Origin: Deltaproteobacteria bacterium
GTDB lineage: Bacteria > Desulfobacterota > Binatia > Bin18
Length of the DNA stretch: 32,037 bases
Assembly: GCA_013140885.1 (NCBI GenBank)
Contig: JABFSC010000304.1
Location: 1 to 32,037, forward strand
Direction of reading: 5' to 3'
In this document: positions 14,495 through 23,077 of the stretch, piece after piece
Layout of the letters: each line of letters starts with the position of its first letter
Position numbering within the stretch: the first letter of the stretch is position 1
Made by a program: the position numbers and the translations under genes
The notes under the pieces: generated by a model
The model's database searches: none
What the model was told of the DNA's origin: nothing
What the model saw: the letters and a program-made list of their open reading frames with translations, nothing else

Positions 14495-15166
14495 TCAGCT
14501 CTTCGCGAGCGTCCGTAAACACTGGACAATCGCTTCCGGTTCTAACCGATGCGTGTAGTCCGCATCGACGAACGCGAGCGCGATCGTGCCATCTTTCGCG
14601 ACAACGAAGGTACCGGGCATTGGTAGCTCCCAGGACTCGGTTCCGTTATAGGCTGGCAGGTCAGCGCCAATGTTCTTGTAGATTGGCCGTAAAACTTCCG
14701 CCACGGGAAAGACAAGCCCAAACTGTCGAGCAACGGACTGCCCAACATCACTGAGCACCTCGAATTGGACTTCGTCTTTTTCCGCCGTCATAAGGGATTT
14801 GTCGGGAAGCTGCGGTGAGATCGCGATGACCGTGCCGCCGCATGATTGGATTTCCGTGAGTCGATTCTGGTATGCCCGCAACTGCAGGTTGCAGTAGGGT
14901 CACCAGCCGCCACGATAGAAGGTGAGCACCGCGGGTCCTTTGCGCAGGACCTCGGAGAATCGTACCTGTTCGCCACGCACGTTCGGCAAGCTGAAGTCGG
15001 GAGCCTTACTGCCTTCGTGCAATGCGCGCTCGGCGATGCCGGAACGCACTAAATCGGTCGTGGTTTGGGCGAAGGTGTCGAGGATCGGTTGAGGAATCTT
15101 CGGCAACATCTCTTCTTGGAACACCCGGATTTGTTTCTGGAGTTCGGTACTGAGGTTTCCACTCAT
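14495..15166 (-). CDS. Peroxiredoxin-like (AhpC/TSA) selenoprotein with UPYC active site
   Basis: 223 residues if the TGA at 14902-14900 is read as selenocysteine. The frame is in register on both sides: before it FSLPNVRGEQVRFSEVLRKG then VLTFYRGGW, after it PYCNLQLRAYQNRL. Cys homologues of this family have RGxWCPYCNLELRAYQ, so the TGA replaces precisely the first active-site Cys, giving Sec89 and resolving Cys92. The remaining domain is intact to the stop at 14495: VIAISPQ, VLSDVGQSVARQFGLVF, ELPMPGTFVVAKDGTIALAF. Sec at this position is known in Prx-like selenoproteins. It would reduce peroxides or disulfides. The ATG at 15166 has AAAGGAG nine bases upstream. A nonsense mutation or sequencing error is the main alternative; sel genes are not in the window. 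Confidence 0.8.
14876..14902 (-). promoter_or_regulatory. Sec UGA and possible SECIS hairpin
   Basis: Downstream of the UGA the mRNA folds as CUGCAAC / GUUGCGG (seven pairs including one U-G) with loop CUGCA (14887-14883), containing a G. The loop begins 13 bases after the UGA, a little closer than in typical bacterial SECIS elements, so the assignment is tentative. Confidence 0.4.
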
Positions 15167-15805
15167 GTCGTTCATCTCCTTTGTCGCTATACGTGAGGTC
15201 GCGGTCAGAGCTACCGCGCTACGCGTATTGAAGCAACTACCGTGGAGATTGCATGGGAGTCGAGACGCTCCAGCGGAGCGTCTCGACAAGGAATCCGACA
15301 AGGACAAGAGATGAACGGAAGGAGGACTTGGACGAAAAGGAATTAGTGGTGAGTCGCGGGCGGTGGCGTGTGGCGTTGCTGGCGTATGAGCGCTGGGCGC
15401 TTCATGCGAACCTACTGAGGCGGCATCTCCACTGGTATGCGCAGACCCGTGAGCGGGAGCCGGGGGCACGATATCTTTCGGCAGTGTCGCCCAGCCTTTT
15501 GGTCCGGGATTATGCCGGCGAGTTTCCGTGTCTTGCAAGGTAAACGCGAGCAAAATCGCCAACCAAATAAACCCAGCGGCGGCGAACAATTTCGTCAGCT
15601 TGCTCTCGTACTTCACGTGCATGAAGAACAACACCACCAACGTTGTCTTAATCCCAGCAATACCCAGTGCAATAATATTATTAAAGATACCGAAATCTTG
15701 AAACGCGACAGCGACGGTTATCGCAGTCAGAACCATCAACGCCCCGAAGATTTTATAGTACAGCGCAATCGGGGGATGATGGGCGTGTTCGTGGGTGTGT
15801 TCCAT
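14900..15805 (-). CDS. Cytochrome c oxidase subunit IV (caa3 type), frame running into the selenoprotein
   Basis: The conserved protein is residues 1-120 (15805 to about 15446): a His-rich N-terminus (EHTHEHAHH), three membrane helices with VLFFMHVKYESKLTK between the second and third, then LQDTETRRHNPGPKGW and DIVPPAP, the usual ending of this small caa3/COX4_pro-type subunit. It stabilises the oxidase core in the inner membrane. No stop codon follows. The frame continues through about 90 low-complexity codons, including the two hairpins, and enters the peroxiredoxin-like gene in register; the first stop, if UGA means stop, is at 14900. A separate start with a good ribosome binding site at 15166 argues for two genes and a lost stop, but a real fusion is possible. 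Last gene of the oxidase set. Confidence 0.75.
   Translation of the reverse strand: MEHTHEHAHHPPIALYYKIFGALMVLTAITVAVAFQDFGIFNNIIALGIAGIKTTLVVLFFMHVKYESKLTKLFAAAGFIWLAILLAFTLQDTETRRHNPGPKGWATLPKDIVPPAPAHGSAHTSGDAASVGSHEAPSAHTPATPHATARDSPLIPFRPSPPSVHLLSLSDSLSRRSAGASRLPCNLHGSCFNTRSAVALTATSRIATKEMNDMSGNLSTELQKQIRVFQEEMLPKIPQPILDTFAQTTTDLVRSGIAERALHEGSKAPDFSLPNVRGEQVRFSEVLRKGPAVLTFYRGGW
15261..15285. terminator. Strong intergenic hairpin near the oxidase operon end
   Basis: CGAGACGCTCC, loop AGC, then its perfect complement: 11 pairs. A second hairpin (CGCGGT / ACCGCG) is at 15200-15218. Neither is followed by a U-run on either strand, so they are weak as intrinsic terminators. They may instead mark repeat DNA or an mRNA-stabilising end between the oxidase subunit IV domain and the selenoprotein gene. 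Confidence 0.35.
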
Positions 15806-15827
15806 AGAGGTAATCCGTCTCGTCTTT

Positions 15828-16505
15828 CTAATGACGGCCAATGAGATACAGCAAGGGAAACAGGAAAATCCACACAATATCGACGAAGTGCCAGTAGAGG
15901 CCGAACATCTCAATCGGTGAGTAGTAGTCTTTCGAGAATCGACCACGGATAGCCATGATGATGAGTGGCGTAATAATCCCCGCGCCGATAATCATGTGTA
16001 GCGCGTGCATGCCGGTCATCACGAAATAGAAGCTGTAGAAGATTTGGCTGGGGTTCGCCAGCGGTCCACCATCCGGCCATTGGAAATTATATCCAGGAAC
16101 AAGATGGTGGTCGAATTTTTCCTTGTATTCGATGACCTTCACACCAAGGAACACACAGCCAAGAAAAAGCGTCGCCAGCAGATAGCCTATCAACGGTCGC
16201 TGTTTACTATTCTGCGCGGCGTTGACCGCGAGTGCCATTGTCAGACTGCTCGCGATGAGGACAATGGTATTGAAGCCCCCAAGGGTGATGTCGAGATGAT
16301 GGCTCCCCGCGATAAAAGCTTCAGGGTAATAGGCGCGGTAAACCGTATATCCAGTAAACAACCCACCAAAAAAGAGCACTTCCTGCACCAGGAAGGCCCA
16401 CATTCCCATGGTAACGGCATCCTTTTGCTGCGCCCGATCATTGAACTGATGGGCAACAAAAGGATCGTGGTGAGCAGCGGCTGTCGATGCGTGTGCGTCA
16501 GACAC
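15828..16505 (-). CDS. coxC: Cytochrome c oxidase subunit III
   Basis: 225 residues. The start is a GTG at 16505 with GGGGAGG six bases upstream; it overlaps the subunit I stop by eight bases. An ATG at 16526 lacks a ribosome binding site. After a short His-containing N-terminus ([11 protein letters not shown]) come five membrane helices with typical subunit III features: [20 protein letters not shown] with its conserved Glu, [56 protein letters not shown] and [20 protein letters not shown]. Subunit III has no redox centre; it supports proton uptake and the stability of subunit I. Subunit IV follows after 22 bases. Confidence 0.96.
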   Translation of the reverse strand: MSDAHASTAAAHHDPFVAHQFNDRAQQKDAVTMGMWAFLVQEVLFFGGLFTGYTVYRAYYPEAFIAGSHHLDITLGGFNTIVLIASSLTMALAVNAAQNSKQRPLIGYLLATLFLGCVFLGVKVIEYKEKFDHHLVPGYNFQWPDGGPLANPSQIFYSFYFVMTGMHALHMIIGAGIITPLIIMAIRGRFSKDYYSPIEMFGLYWHFVDIVWIFLFPLLYLIGRH

Positions 16506-18156
16506 CTTTGACCTCCCCTCTGACATCAAGTGTCGCGTATTCGTAGGCTTCTTCATGCACGATGGGCGTCTGATCGAAGTTGCCAGTCTTGGGGGGCGAT
16601 TGGATCGTCCACTCCAAGCCTTTCGCTCGCCACGGATTCGGACCAGCCGCCTCTCCATACTTGAGCGACCAGAGTAAATAGATGAACGGGAGTAGGTACC
16701 CAACACCCAGCACCATCGCGCCACCAGAGGACATCACGTTGAAGATTTGGAACTCGTCAGGATAGGTGTGATAGCGTCGTGGCATTCCCAAGTATCCAAC
16801 CAGGAACTGTGGGAAGAACGTCAAGTTGAAGCCGACGAACACCAGCATCGCGGACAGCTTCCCCATGAGTTCGGGATACCGGCGGCCACTGATCTTTGGC
16901 CACCAGAAGTGGAGCCCGCCAAGAAAAGCCATGATCTCACCGCCGACCATGATGTAGTGGAAATGCGCGACGACGAAGTAGGTGTCGTGCATGTGGACAT
17001 CAAGTCCAACCGCCGCCAAGAAAAGGCCAGTCACCCCGCCAATCACAAACAGTCCCAAAAAGCCAACGACAAAGTACAGTGGGGATTCGTAGGTGATCGA
17101 CCCCTTATACAACGTCGCTACCCAGTTGAAGGTTTTGATCGCCGACGGGACCGCGACCAAGAAGGTAATCAGCGAGAACACCATGCCGGCGTACACCGAC
17201 TGACCACTGACATACATGTGATGGCCCCAGACGAAGAAGCCGATGATGGCGATCCCCAGGCTGGAGAAGGCGACGAACGAATAGCCGAAGACAGGCTTGC
17301 GGGCCACGAGGGCGACCATTTCACTCATCACACCCATGCCAGGCAGAATCATAATGTAGACGGCGGGATGCGAGTAGAACCAAAAGAGATGCTGGAATAG
17401 TACTGGGTCGCCACCCAAGTTTGGATTGAAAAATCCCAGGTTGAATCCACGTTCAAGCACCATCAGCAACAGCGTAATCGCGATCACCGGCGTCGCCAAT
17501 ACCTGAATCAGACTCGTGGCGTAGTGCGCCCAAATAAACAAGGGCAGCCGGAACCACGTCATCCCTGGGGCCCGCATCGTATGAATGGTGACGATGAAAT
17601 TGAGGCCGGTGAGAATCGAGGAGAACCCAGCGGTAAACGCTCCCATACCCGCGAGGATCACATTACTATTCGAGTACACCGTGCTGTAGGGAGTATAAAA
17701 CGTCCAGCCAGTATCGACGCCACCAAAGAGCGCCGCGGTCAGAGCCAACGTGCCTCCCGCCATGAAGATGTACCAGCTCGCGAGATTGAGGCGTGGGAAC
17801 GCAACATCACGCGCGCCGATCATCAGCGGAATGAGAAAATTCCCCAAGATCGCGGGAATCGCCGGGATGAGCACGAAAAAGACCATCACCACGCCGTGCA
17901 TGGTGAACATCTTGTTATAGGTCTCGGCCTCCATCAGGTCTCCGCCTGGCGTCATCAGCTCCAGGCGGATCGTCAGGGCGAACAGCGCCCCCATCAAGAA
18001 GAAGATGGAGACGGAGACCATGTAGAGGATACCGATCCTCTTGTGGTCAAGGGTTAGCAACCACGACTTGATGCTATACCCATCGTTAAGATAACTTTCC
18101 CGCGGCATTTCCCGCGCGGGCGCTTCGGTGTGTGTCGGAACCGCGACTGCGCTCAT
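16498..18156 (-). CDS. coxA: Cytochrome c oxidase subunit I, A2-type heme-copper oxidase
   Basis: 552 residues, the catalytic subunit. The low-spin heme ligand is His87 in FTMHGVVM. The CuB ligands are His263 in [14 protein letters not shown], with cross-linking Tyr267, and HH at 312-313 in [10 protein letters not shown]. His398 and His400 in [11 protein letters not shown] bind heme a3 and heme a. The helix VI motif is YSHPAV, not GHPEV, so the proton-loading Glu of A1 oxidases is absent and a Tyr-Ser pair takes its place: the mark of A2-type oxidases such as Thermus and Rhodothermus caa3. The enzyme reduces oxygen to water and pumps protons. The ATG has CGAGGA about seven bases upstream; the coxB gene ends 32 bases before it. 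Confidence 0.98.
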   Translation of the reverse strand: MSAVAVPTHTEAPAREMPRESYLNDGYSIKSWLLTLDHKRIGILYMVSVSIFFLMGALFALTIRLELMTPGGDLMEAETYNKMFTMHGVVMVFFVLIPAIPAILGNFLIPLMIGARDVAFPRLNLASWYIFMAGGTLALTAALFGGVDTGWTFYTPYSTVYSNSNVILAGMGAFTAGFSSILTGLNFIVTIHTMRAPGMTWFRLPLFIWAHYATSLIQVLATPVIAITLLLMVLERGFNLGFFNPNLGGDPVLFQHLFWFYSHPAVYIMILPGMGVMSEMVALVARKPVFGYSFVAFSSLGIAIIGFFVWGHHMYVSGQSVYAGMVFSLITFLVAVPSAIKTFNWVATLYKGSITYESPLYFVVGFLGLFVIGGVTGLFLAAVGLDVHMHDTYFVVAHFHYIMVGGEIMAFLGGLHFWWPKISGRRYPELMGKLSAMLVFVGFNLTFFPQFLVGYLGMPRRYHTYPDEFQIFNVMSSGGAMVLGVGYLLPFIYLLWSLKYGEAAGPNPWRAKGLEWTIQSPPKTGNFDQTPIVHEEAYEYATLDVRGEVKGV

Positions 18157-18188
18157 GATTCGGTCCTCGTTTTCCCTTTAGTCATGTC

Positions 18189-19376
18189 CTAGTGATGCTC
18201 GTCCGCTGCTGGAGCGGTGTGGTCTGTTGGCGCAGGCTGGTTTTCCGTGGCTGCGGCAGATGGGTCAGACGGAGCGGCGTGTTCATGTTGATCTGCGGGA
18301 GCGGAGTGTTCATCCACTGGCGGAACGATATGTTCCGTGGGTGGTGAAGGCTGACGCTCTTCAAGCGGTGCGGCTTGCGCCTCGGAGGTGCTAACCACAG
18401 GAGCCGTGGCCGCCGCGCCATGCGCTCCCGCTCCGGCTTTGCTCAAGGATTTAATGTAGGCGATCAGCTGCATGATCGATTCTTCGGTGATTTGCCCTTG
18501 GAAGGTCGGCATGTTCGGCTGATACCCGTTGACGATTTTCGCTTGCGGCGTCACGATCGACTCGCGCAGGTAGTTCTCATCGGCGGTCACGGTTGCGCCA
18601 CCTTGTAGTGTCACTTGCGACCCAAACACACCAGCCAGCAGTGGCGCCATCAGACCGTTAGTCACATGACACGTGTTACAGCGTTGCTCCATGAACAGCC
18701 GCGCGCCAGCGACTTCAGGGGTTTCATTGGTGACCGCCGCCGTCGTGCTGCCGGTTTTGAGCCATTGCTCGTAGTGAGCCGGGTCCAGCACCACCACGCG
18801 ACCAATCATGTGCGAGTGTTTGGTGCCGCAATACTCGGCGCAGAAGATATGGAACTCTCCGGTCTTCGTCGCCTTGAACCAGCTCGTCGTGTAGCGCCCG
18901 GGGACCGCGTCCATCTTGGTACGAAAGGCCGGGATGAAAAAGCTGTGCAACACATCTTCCGACGTGATCGTCAGTTTCACCGATTGCCCCAGCGGCACAT
19001 GCAACTCATTGATTTCTCGTTTGCCGGTGGGATGTTGGATTTTCCACATCCACTGTTTCCCCACGACGTTGAAACTCAACGCGTCGGACGGAGTGCGGGA
19101 GAGGTCGTAGAAAACCACGATGCCCCACACGAACATCACCAGGACGATGCCAAGGGGGATCAGTGACCAAATAATTTCGAGGGGAAGATTCCCCTCGATC
19201 TGTTCGGGAATCTCGTCTTCGGAACGACGCTTGTACTTGACGATGAAAATCGCGGCGGCGGTGTAGACCGCCAGCGACGTCGCCACGGTTACGACGATGA
19301 TGAAGATGTAAAGCAGATCAACTTCCAGGGCGACGGACGATGCCTGCTCGGGCCAAAAAGAAAATTTGCCTATCAT
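18189..19376 (-). CDS. coxB: Cytochrome c oxidase subunit II with fused cytochrome c (caa3)
   Basis: 395 residues. Two membrane helices (about 20-47 and 67-90) anchor a cupredoxin domain whose CuA ligands are all present: His144, then CAEYCGTKHSHM with Cys179, Cys183, His187 and Met190. A class I cytochrome c domain follows: CNTCH at 233-237, with the axial Met in NGYQPNMPTFQGQ. This fusion defines caa3 oxidases: electrons enter the attached heme c, pass to CuA and then to subunit I. About 80 C-terminal residues form an Ala/Pro/His/Glu-rich tail ending in ADEHH, unusually long. The ATG overlaps the sco stop (ATGA), so translation is coupled. Confidence 0.97.
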   Translation of the reverse strand: MIGKFSFWPEQASSVALEVDLLYIFIIVVTVATSLAVYTAAAIFIVKYKRRSEDEIPEQIEGNLPLEIIWSLIPLGIVLVMFVWGIVVFYDLSRTPSDALSFNVVGKQWMWKIQHPTGKREINELHVPLGQSVKLTITSEDVLHSFFIPAFRTKMDAVPGRYTTSWFKATKTGEFHIFCAEYCGTKHSHMIGRVVVLDPAHYEQWLKTGSTTAAVTNETPEVAGARLFMEQRCNTCHVTNGLMAPLLAGVFGSQVTLQGGATVTADENYLRESIVTPQAKIVNGYQPNMPTFQGQITEESIMQLIAYIKSLSKAGAGAHGAAATAPVVSTSEAQAAPLEERQPSPPTEHIVPPVDEHSAPADQHEHAAPSDPSAAATENQPAPTDHTAPAADEHH

Positions 19377-20299
19377 GGTGTATTTCCAACCACCTTCTGC
19401 CGTCGATCGCGGCGCAACGACAGGATGATGAATCCGCCAATCCCCAGAACTGTCGCGGCCCCAGCCAGGCGCAGAGAACGGGTAATCAGCACCCCATACT
19501 TTCCGGTCACGGGATCGTAGTGATAACAGAGCAGCAACAGTTGATCGACCGGAGAGCCAATCTTGCCACCAGCGGCCTCGATGAGACCAAAGCGCACATC
19601 GCGCGGAGCATACTCAACACCGTAGAAGTAGCGCGAAATTCGCCCATCTGGAGTCAGAACCATGATCCCACTGGCATGCGCGTACTCTTTACGTTCCGTG
19701 TCATAGCGGTAACGAAAACCCACCGCCTGCGTCAATCGCTGAATCGTGGCTTCATCACCCGTCAAGAAATGCCATCCCGCCTCGGCCCCCGCGCGACTAT
19801 AACTCTGCAAGGAGGTTTGTTTCTTCATCGCGGCTAGCCGTGGCGTGTCGGTGGGATTGAAGCTCACCGTGAGCACCGTGAACTCATTCCCTGCGGAAAA
19901 GGACAGCGTTCGCAACGTGCGAATCAGCCCATTGATGACCAGGGTGCACAACATCGGACAGTCGTAGTAAGCCAGCGAGAGGATGACTGGCTTCTTACCA
20001 AAGTAGTCACCCAACTGGACCTTTTTTCCACTCTCATCGGAGAAAGTGAGATCAAGCGGGAGTTGCGAGTCCAAACGCTGATCCAATCCAACATCGGGGA
20101 AGGGATTATACGAGGCCGGATCCTTATATGGCGCCGCTGCGTTGTAGGCCGCTAATTGGGCCGACACCGGAGCAATAAGCACGACGAGGAGAAGCACACT
20201 CACGCTCCCACCGCGTACGATCCACGCCACGATGCGGCTCGCGAACCGTCTCACGGACGGCTCGCCTCTCCGCGGCTCATGTTGTCGTCGTTGCGTCAT
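19373..20299 (-). CDS. sco: SCO1/SenC-family copper chaperone for CuA assembly
   Basis: 308 residues. N-terminal membrane helix or signal at about 30-48, then a thioredoxin-fold SCO domain: YYDCPMLC with copper-binding Cys114 and Cys118, EYAHASGIMVLTPDGRISRY with His208, and NEFTVLTVSFNPTDTP in between. A second helix (about 276-295, GAATVLGIGGFIILSL) ends the protein, a layout seen in SCO proteins of ACIII-caa3 operons. SCO proteins deliver copper to, or reduce, the CuA site of subunit II, whose gene overlaps this one. The start at 20299 lacks a strong ribosome binding site; it lies six bases after the preceding stop. Confidence 0.94.
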   Translation of the reverse strand: MTQRRQHEPRRGEPSVRRFASRIVAWIVRGGSVSVLLLVVLIAPVSAQLAAYNAAAPYKDPASYNPFPDVGLDQRLDSQLPLDLTFSDESGKKVQLGDYFGKKPVILSLAYYDCPMLCTLVINGLIRTLRTLSFSAGNEFTVLTVSFNPTDTPRLAAMKKQTSLQSYSRAGAEAGWHFLTGDEATIQRLTQAVGFRYRYDTERKEYAHASGIMVLTPDGRISRYFYGVEYAPRDVRFGLIEAAGGKIGSPVDQLLLLCYHYDPVTGKYGVLITRSLRLAGAATVLGIGGFIILSLRRDRRQKVVGNTP

Positions 20300-20304
20300 C
20301 GACT

Positions 20305-20712
20305 TTACTCAGCCTTGGCTTGGTCACGAGTCGGGAGGCCCCGTTTCGCCAGGAGCGCCATCGCTTCTTCCACGGGAATGGCGACCACTCCATTTTTCTC
20401 GTCAACCCAACGATAACTGGTGAGCGCCGCCTGTTCTTTCGCGCGCAACTCAATCAGGTCTTGTCCAGAAGATACCTGGAGCATTGGCGTGGGTGGCATC
20501 GGCGACTGAGAGAGAGAAGACACCGGAGCCTCGGACCGCGCCCAGTTGATGTCGAACGTATGTTGAATGATCTTGACCGTCACGAAGGTCGCGATCGATA
20601 CCAGAATCATCACCACCGCGAAAATCACCACCGGCGTTAGTTGGATGACATTCTCTTCATGCTGGACTTCAGGGTGATGTTCACCATGTCCGTGGGTCAC
20701 GTGCTCGCTCAT
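20305..20712 (-). CDS. Conserved hypothetical single-helix membrane protein of the ACIII-caa3 operon
   Basis: 135 residues. A His-rich N-terminus (HVTHGHGEHHPEVQHEE) precedes one membrane helix (about 26-49, TPVVIFAVVMILVSIATFVTV). The soluble C-terminal part ends with LTSYRWVDEKNGVVAIPVEE then AMALLAKRGLP, a motif I recall from small proteins next to SCO and ACIII genes. The 'YrWvD...gvv.iPi..Am..l...g' ending is typical of copper-trafficking or oxidase-assembly neighbours. Its role is not established here; copper delivery or supercomplex assembly is inference from position and His content. AGGGAG lies about seven bases before the ATG. It sits two bases after actF and six before sco. Confidence 0.8.
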   Translation of the reverse strand: MSEHVTHGHGEHHPEVQHEENVIQLTPVVIFAVVMILVSIATFVTVKIIQHTFDINWARSEAPVSSLSQSPMPPTPMLQVSSGQDLIELRAKEQAALTSYRWVDEKNGVVAIPVEEAMALLAKRGLPTRDQAKAE

Positions 20713-20714
20713 GG

Positions 20715-21929
20715 TTATGCTCCCTGTACCTGTTTCATGGTTACCGCCTCGGCGCTCTCATACGAATTATCAGGCAGTGGCAACAGCGACCGCTCTTGCA
20801 GTTGCCAGAGGAAGACAAACAACCAGACTCCGCCAATCCCAATCAACGGAACCAGATAGAGCCAATGAAAATGCGACTCTTCCTTGAACGACGGCACGAT
20901 CTGCCAATAGAGATCGGCATAGCGTACGATCAGCATCCAGCCCGCGACCCAAATCAGCTTATTCTTATGCCGTTTGACGTGCCGCGAGAGAAGAACAAAG
21001 AAAGGAACAAAGAAATGGAAGCCCATGAGGAACAACGCCAAGATGAGCCATCCATGACCAGTACGCTGGAGGTACCACGGAATCTCTTCCGGCAGGTTCG
21101 CCGACCAGATAATGAGGAACTGTGAAAATGACCCGTAGGCCCACAACACCACGAAGCCGTGCATTAACTTACCGAGATCGTGAAAATGTTTGTCGGTCAC
21201 TGATTGCGAGAACGGTTCGTACTTGGTCGTCCATGCCGTGAAGACGATCATAAACGCCAGGGTGGCGAGTCCCTGGCCGACCAAGAACAGCACACCGTAA
21301 ATCGTCGAGTACCAATGCGGTTCGAGGGACATCACCCAGTCAAACGAAGCGCAGGTCGTGGCCAGGAAAAACAGCACGGCTCCTGGTCCGCTCCAGTTCT
21401 CCATGCGTTTGACGATGCTCAGGTCTGGGGTTTTCTCGAACTCGCGTGACCCCTTGGAAAGGACGTAAGACCAGATAAACCAGAAAGCGAACAGAATCGC
21501 CGCGCGAATGCCGAAGGCCGTACCATTCAGATAGAACGCCTTCTGCGTCAGGATTTTATCACCCGCGACATGCTTCGGATCCGCCCATTCATAAAGGCCG
21601 TGATGACCTTCAACCTGATCAAGGTTGAAAGCGGCGAACAGAATCGGAATGAACAGCAACAACATCAGGGGGAGCGTCCTCATCCCCGCTTCAAGAGCAC
21701 GACGAGTGGCGTGGCCCCAGTCCCCACCCGTTAGGTGGTGCATCATCACGAAGCCCAGACACCCCAAGGTCAAGTTCATCCAGAACAGGTAGCCCAGGAG
21801 ATAGCCCCGGAAAAAATGCGTCGTGTCGGCCATCGCCCCAATCCCGCTCAACACAAGGGCCGCGGTTCCGACGAGGAGAGCAAGTTTTTGTTTGCTCGCG
21901 AGTTGCGAGCGTAGCGCGTCGAGGTTCAT
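20715..21929 (-). CDS. actF: Alternative complex III subunit ActF, quinol:cytochrome c oxidoreductase quinone-binding subunit
   Basis: 404 residues with about ten membrane helices, related to ActC. Segments such as FFRGYLLGYLFWMNLTLGCL, MMHHLTGGDWGHATRRALEA, WKARSHLLS-like loops (here FWFIWSYVLSKGSREFEKTP) and RTGHGWLILALFLMGFHFFV are characteristic of the ACIII ActF subunit. In the known Flavobacterium and Rhodothermus complexes ActF is a membrane subunit beside ActC and contributes to the proton path; the name quinone-binding subunit 2 is common. The ATG overlaps the actE stop (ATGA) with GGAG seven bases upstream. Seen: sequence pattern and position after actE. Inferred: its partner role. 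Confidence 0.93.
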   Translation of the reverse strand: MNLDALRSQLASKQKLALLVGTAALVLSGIGAMADTTHFFRGYLLGYLFWMNLTLGCLGFVMMHHLTGGDWGHATRRALEAGMRTLPLMLLLFIPILFAAFNLDQVEGHHGLYEWADPKHVAGDKILTQKAFYLNGTAFGIRAAILFAFWFIWSYVLSKGSREFEKTPDLSIVKRMENWSGPGAVLFFLATTCASFDWVMSLEPHWYSTIYGVLFLVGQGLATLAFMIVFTAWTTKYEPFSQSVTDKHFHDLGKLMHGFVVLWAYGSFSQFLIIWSANLPEEIPWYLQRTGHGWLILALFLMGFHFFVPFFVLLSRHVKRHKNKLIWVAGWMLIVRYADLYWQIVPSFKEESHFHWLYLVPLIGIGGVWLFVFLWQLQERSLLPLPDNSYESAEAVTMKQVQGA

Positions 21930-22519
21930 TGGTGGGCTCCGGCAAGCTCTTGGCGTTTCTCTTGCGGCACGTCGTCGATCTTGGCGTTTTGACTCAACTG
22001 GAGTGCGCGAATGTACGCGATGATCGCCCAGCGGTCTTGCGCCGGAATACGGTCCGAGTAGTCGAACATGGCGCCAAAACCATTGGAGATCACGTTAAAG
22101 AAGTACCCAGGAGGAGATTCACGTAACCGATCAATATGGTACGAGGGCGGTTTTTTCATGCCCCGTTGCACGATGGCCCCCTCGCCATCACCGAGTTGCC
22201 CGTGGCAGGGAGAGCAGAAGATGTTGAACCGCTCCCGCCCACGATGAATCACTTGCTCGGTGACCGGGAAAGGAAAAGTCGTGACGAATTCGTTGTTCAC
22301 GCGTCCGGTGAACAAGTGGTCGTCCTCTTGGAGAGTCCCACGTGCGACCGTGCCCGTCACCAACGGGCGAGCGGAACGCCCATCCGCGAAAAACGAGTTC
22401 GCGCGGAGCGGCTTAAATCTGGGTTGGTCGTGCATGTCTTGACGGCATCCCGCCACCAGCACGAGCCCTCCGAACAGGAGCCCTTGGAGTAATATACGAT
22501 TCATAGCGCGCGATAACAT
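21926..22519 (-). CDS. actE: Alternative complex III subunit ActE, monoheme cytochrome c lipoprotein
   Basis: 197 residues. The signal ends in lipobox LVAGC with Cys25, so the protein is lipid-anchored facing the periplasm. FPFPVTEQVIHRGRERFNIF leads into the heme motif CSPCH (102-106), then GDGEGAIVQRGMKKPPSYHI, YFFNVISNGFGAMFDYSDRI and RWAIIAYIRALQ, a class I cytochrome c fold. In ACIII it carries the exit heme c towards the oxidase. Start: ATG at 22519, eight bases from the actD stop; an ATG at 22504 is also possible, and neither has a strong ribosome binding site. Confidence 0.95.
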   Translation of the reverse strand: MLSRAMNRILLQGLLFGGLVLVAGCRQDMHDQPRFKPLRANSFFADGRSARPLVTGTVARGTLQEDDHLFTGRVNNEFVTTFPFPVTEQVIHRGRERFNIFCSPCHGQLGDGEGAIVQRGMKKPPSYHIDRLRESPPGYFFNVISNGFGAMFDYSDRIPAQDRWAIIAYIRALQLSQNAKIDDVPQEKRQELAGAHQ

Positions 22520-22526
22520 GAGGTGC

Positions 22527-23077
22527 CTATGGTTCAACTTCCGAGACAGCGTGCGGGTGGCACTGTTCGAGAAATTGCTTGGTCTTTTCACGGTCGAACT
22601 TGGGGTCTTCGGACTCGATACACAAAAAGAAACGGTCATTCGACGCGAGATCGAATCGGGGTGCGTTAAACACCGGGTGATACGGCATCGGCAACCCATT
22701 CAGCGCCAACATCCCCACGACCGCCGCGAGCGCGGCCGAGAGAATCATCAACTCGTAGGTCACCGGAATGAAGGCGGGCCAACTGTGATACGGCTTGCCA
22801 CCAACCATGACCGGGTAGTCAATGACCGAAATGAAGTATTGCAGCCCATACCCCAGGGCGATTCCAGTCAGCCCACCGATAAGCACGATGAGCGAGAGAC
22901 GCGAGGGCTTGAACCCAAGGGCTTCGTCCAGCCCCTCGACCGGAAACGGGGTGTACGCATCCATCTTCCGATACCCAGCGTCATGCGCCTTATGCGCCGC
23001 TTCCATGAGGGTATCGGGCGAATCGAACTCAGCCATCAGACCGTAGATGCTAGGGTCGTGCGCGACAGTCGAAGTGC

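Noticed and set aside
14495-14881. Separate 128-codon gene starting at TTG (14881)
   Set aside because: It is the part of the peroxiredoxin-like protein after the UGA; it lacks its own ribosome binding site and half of the fold.
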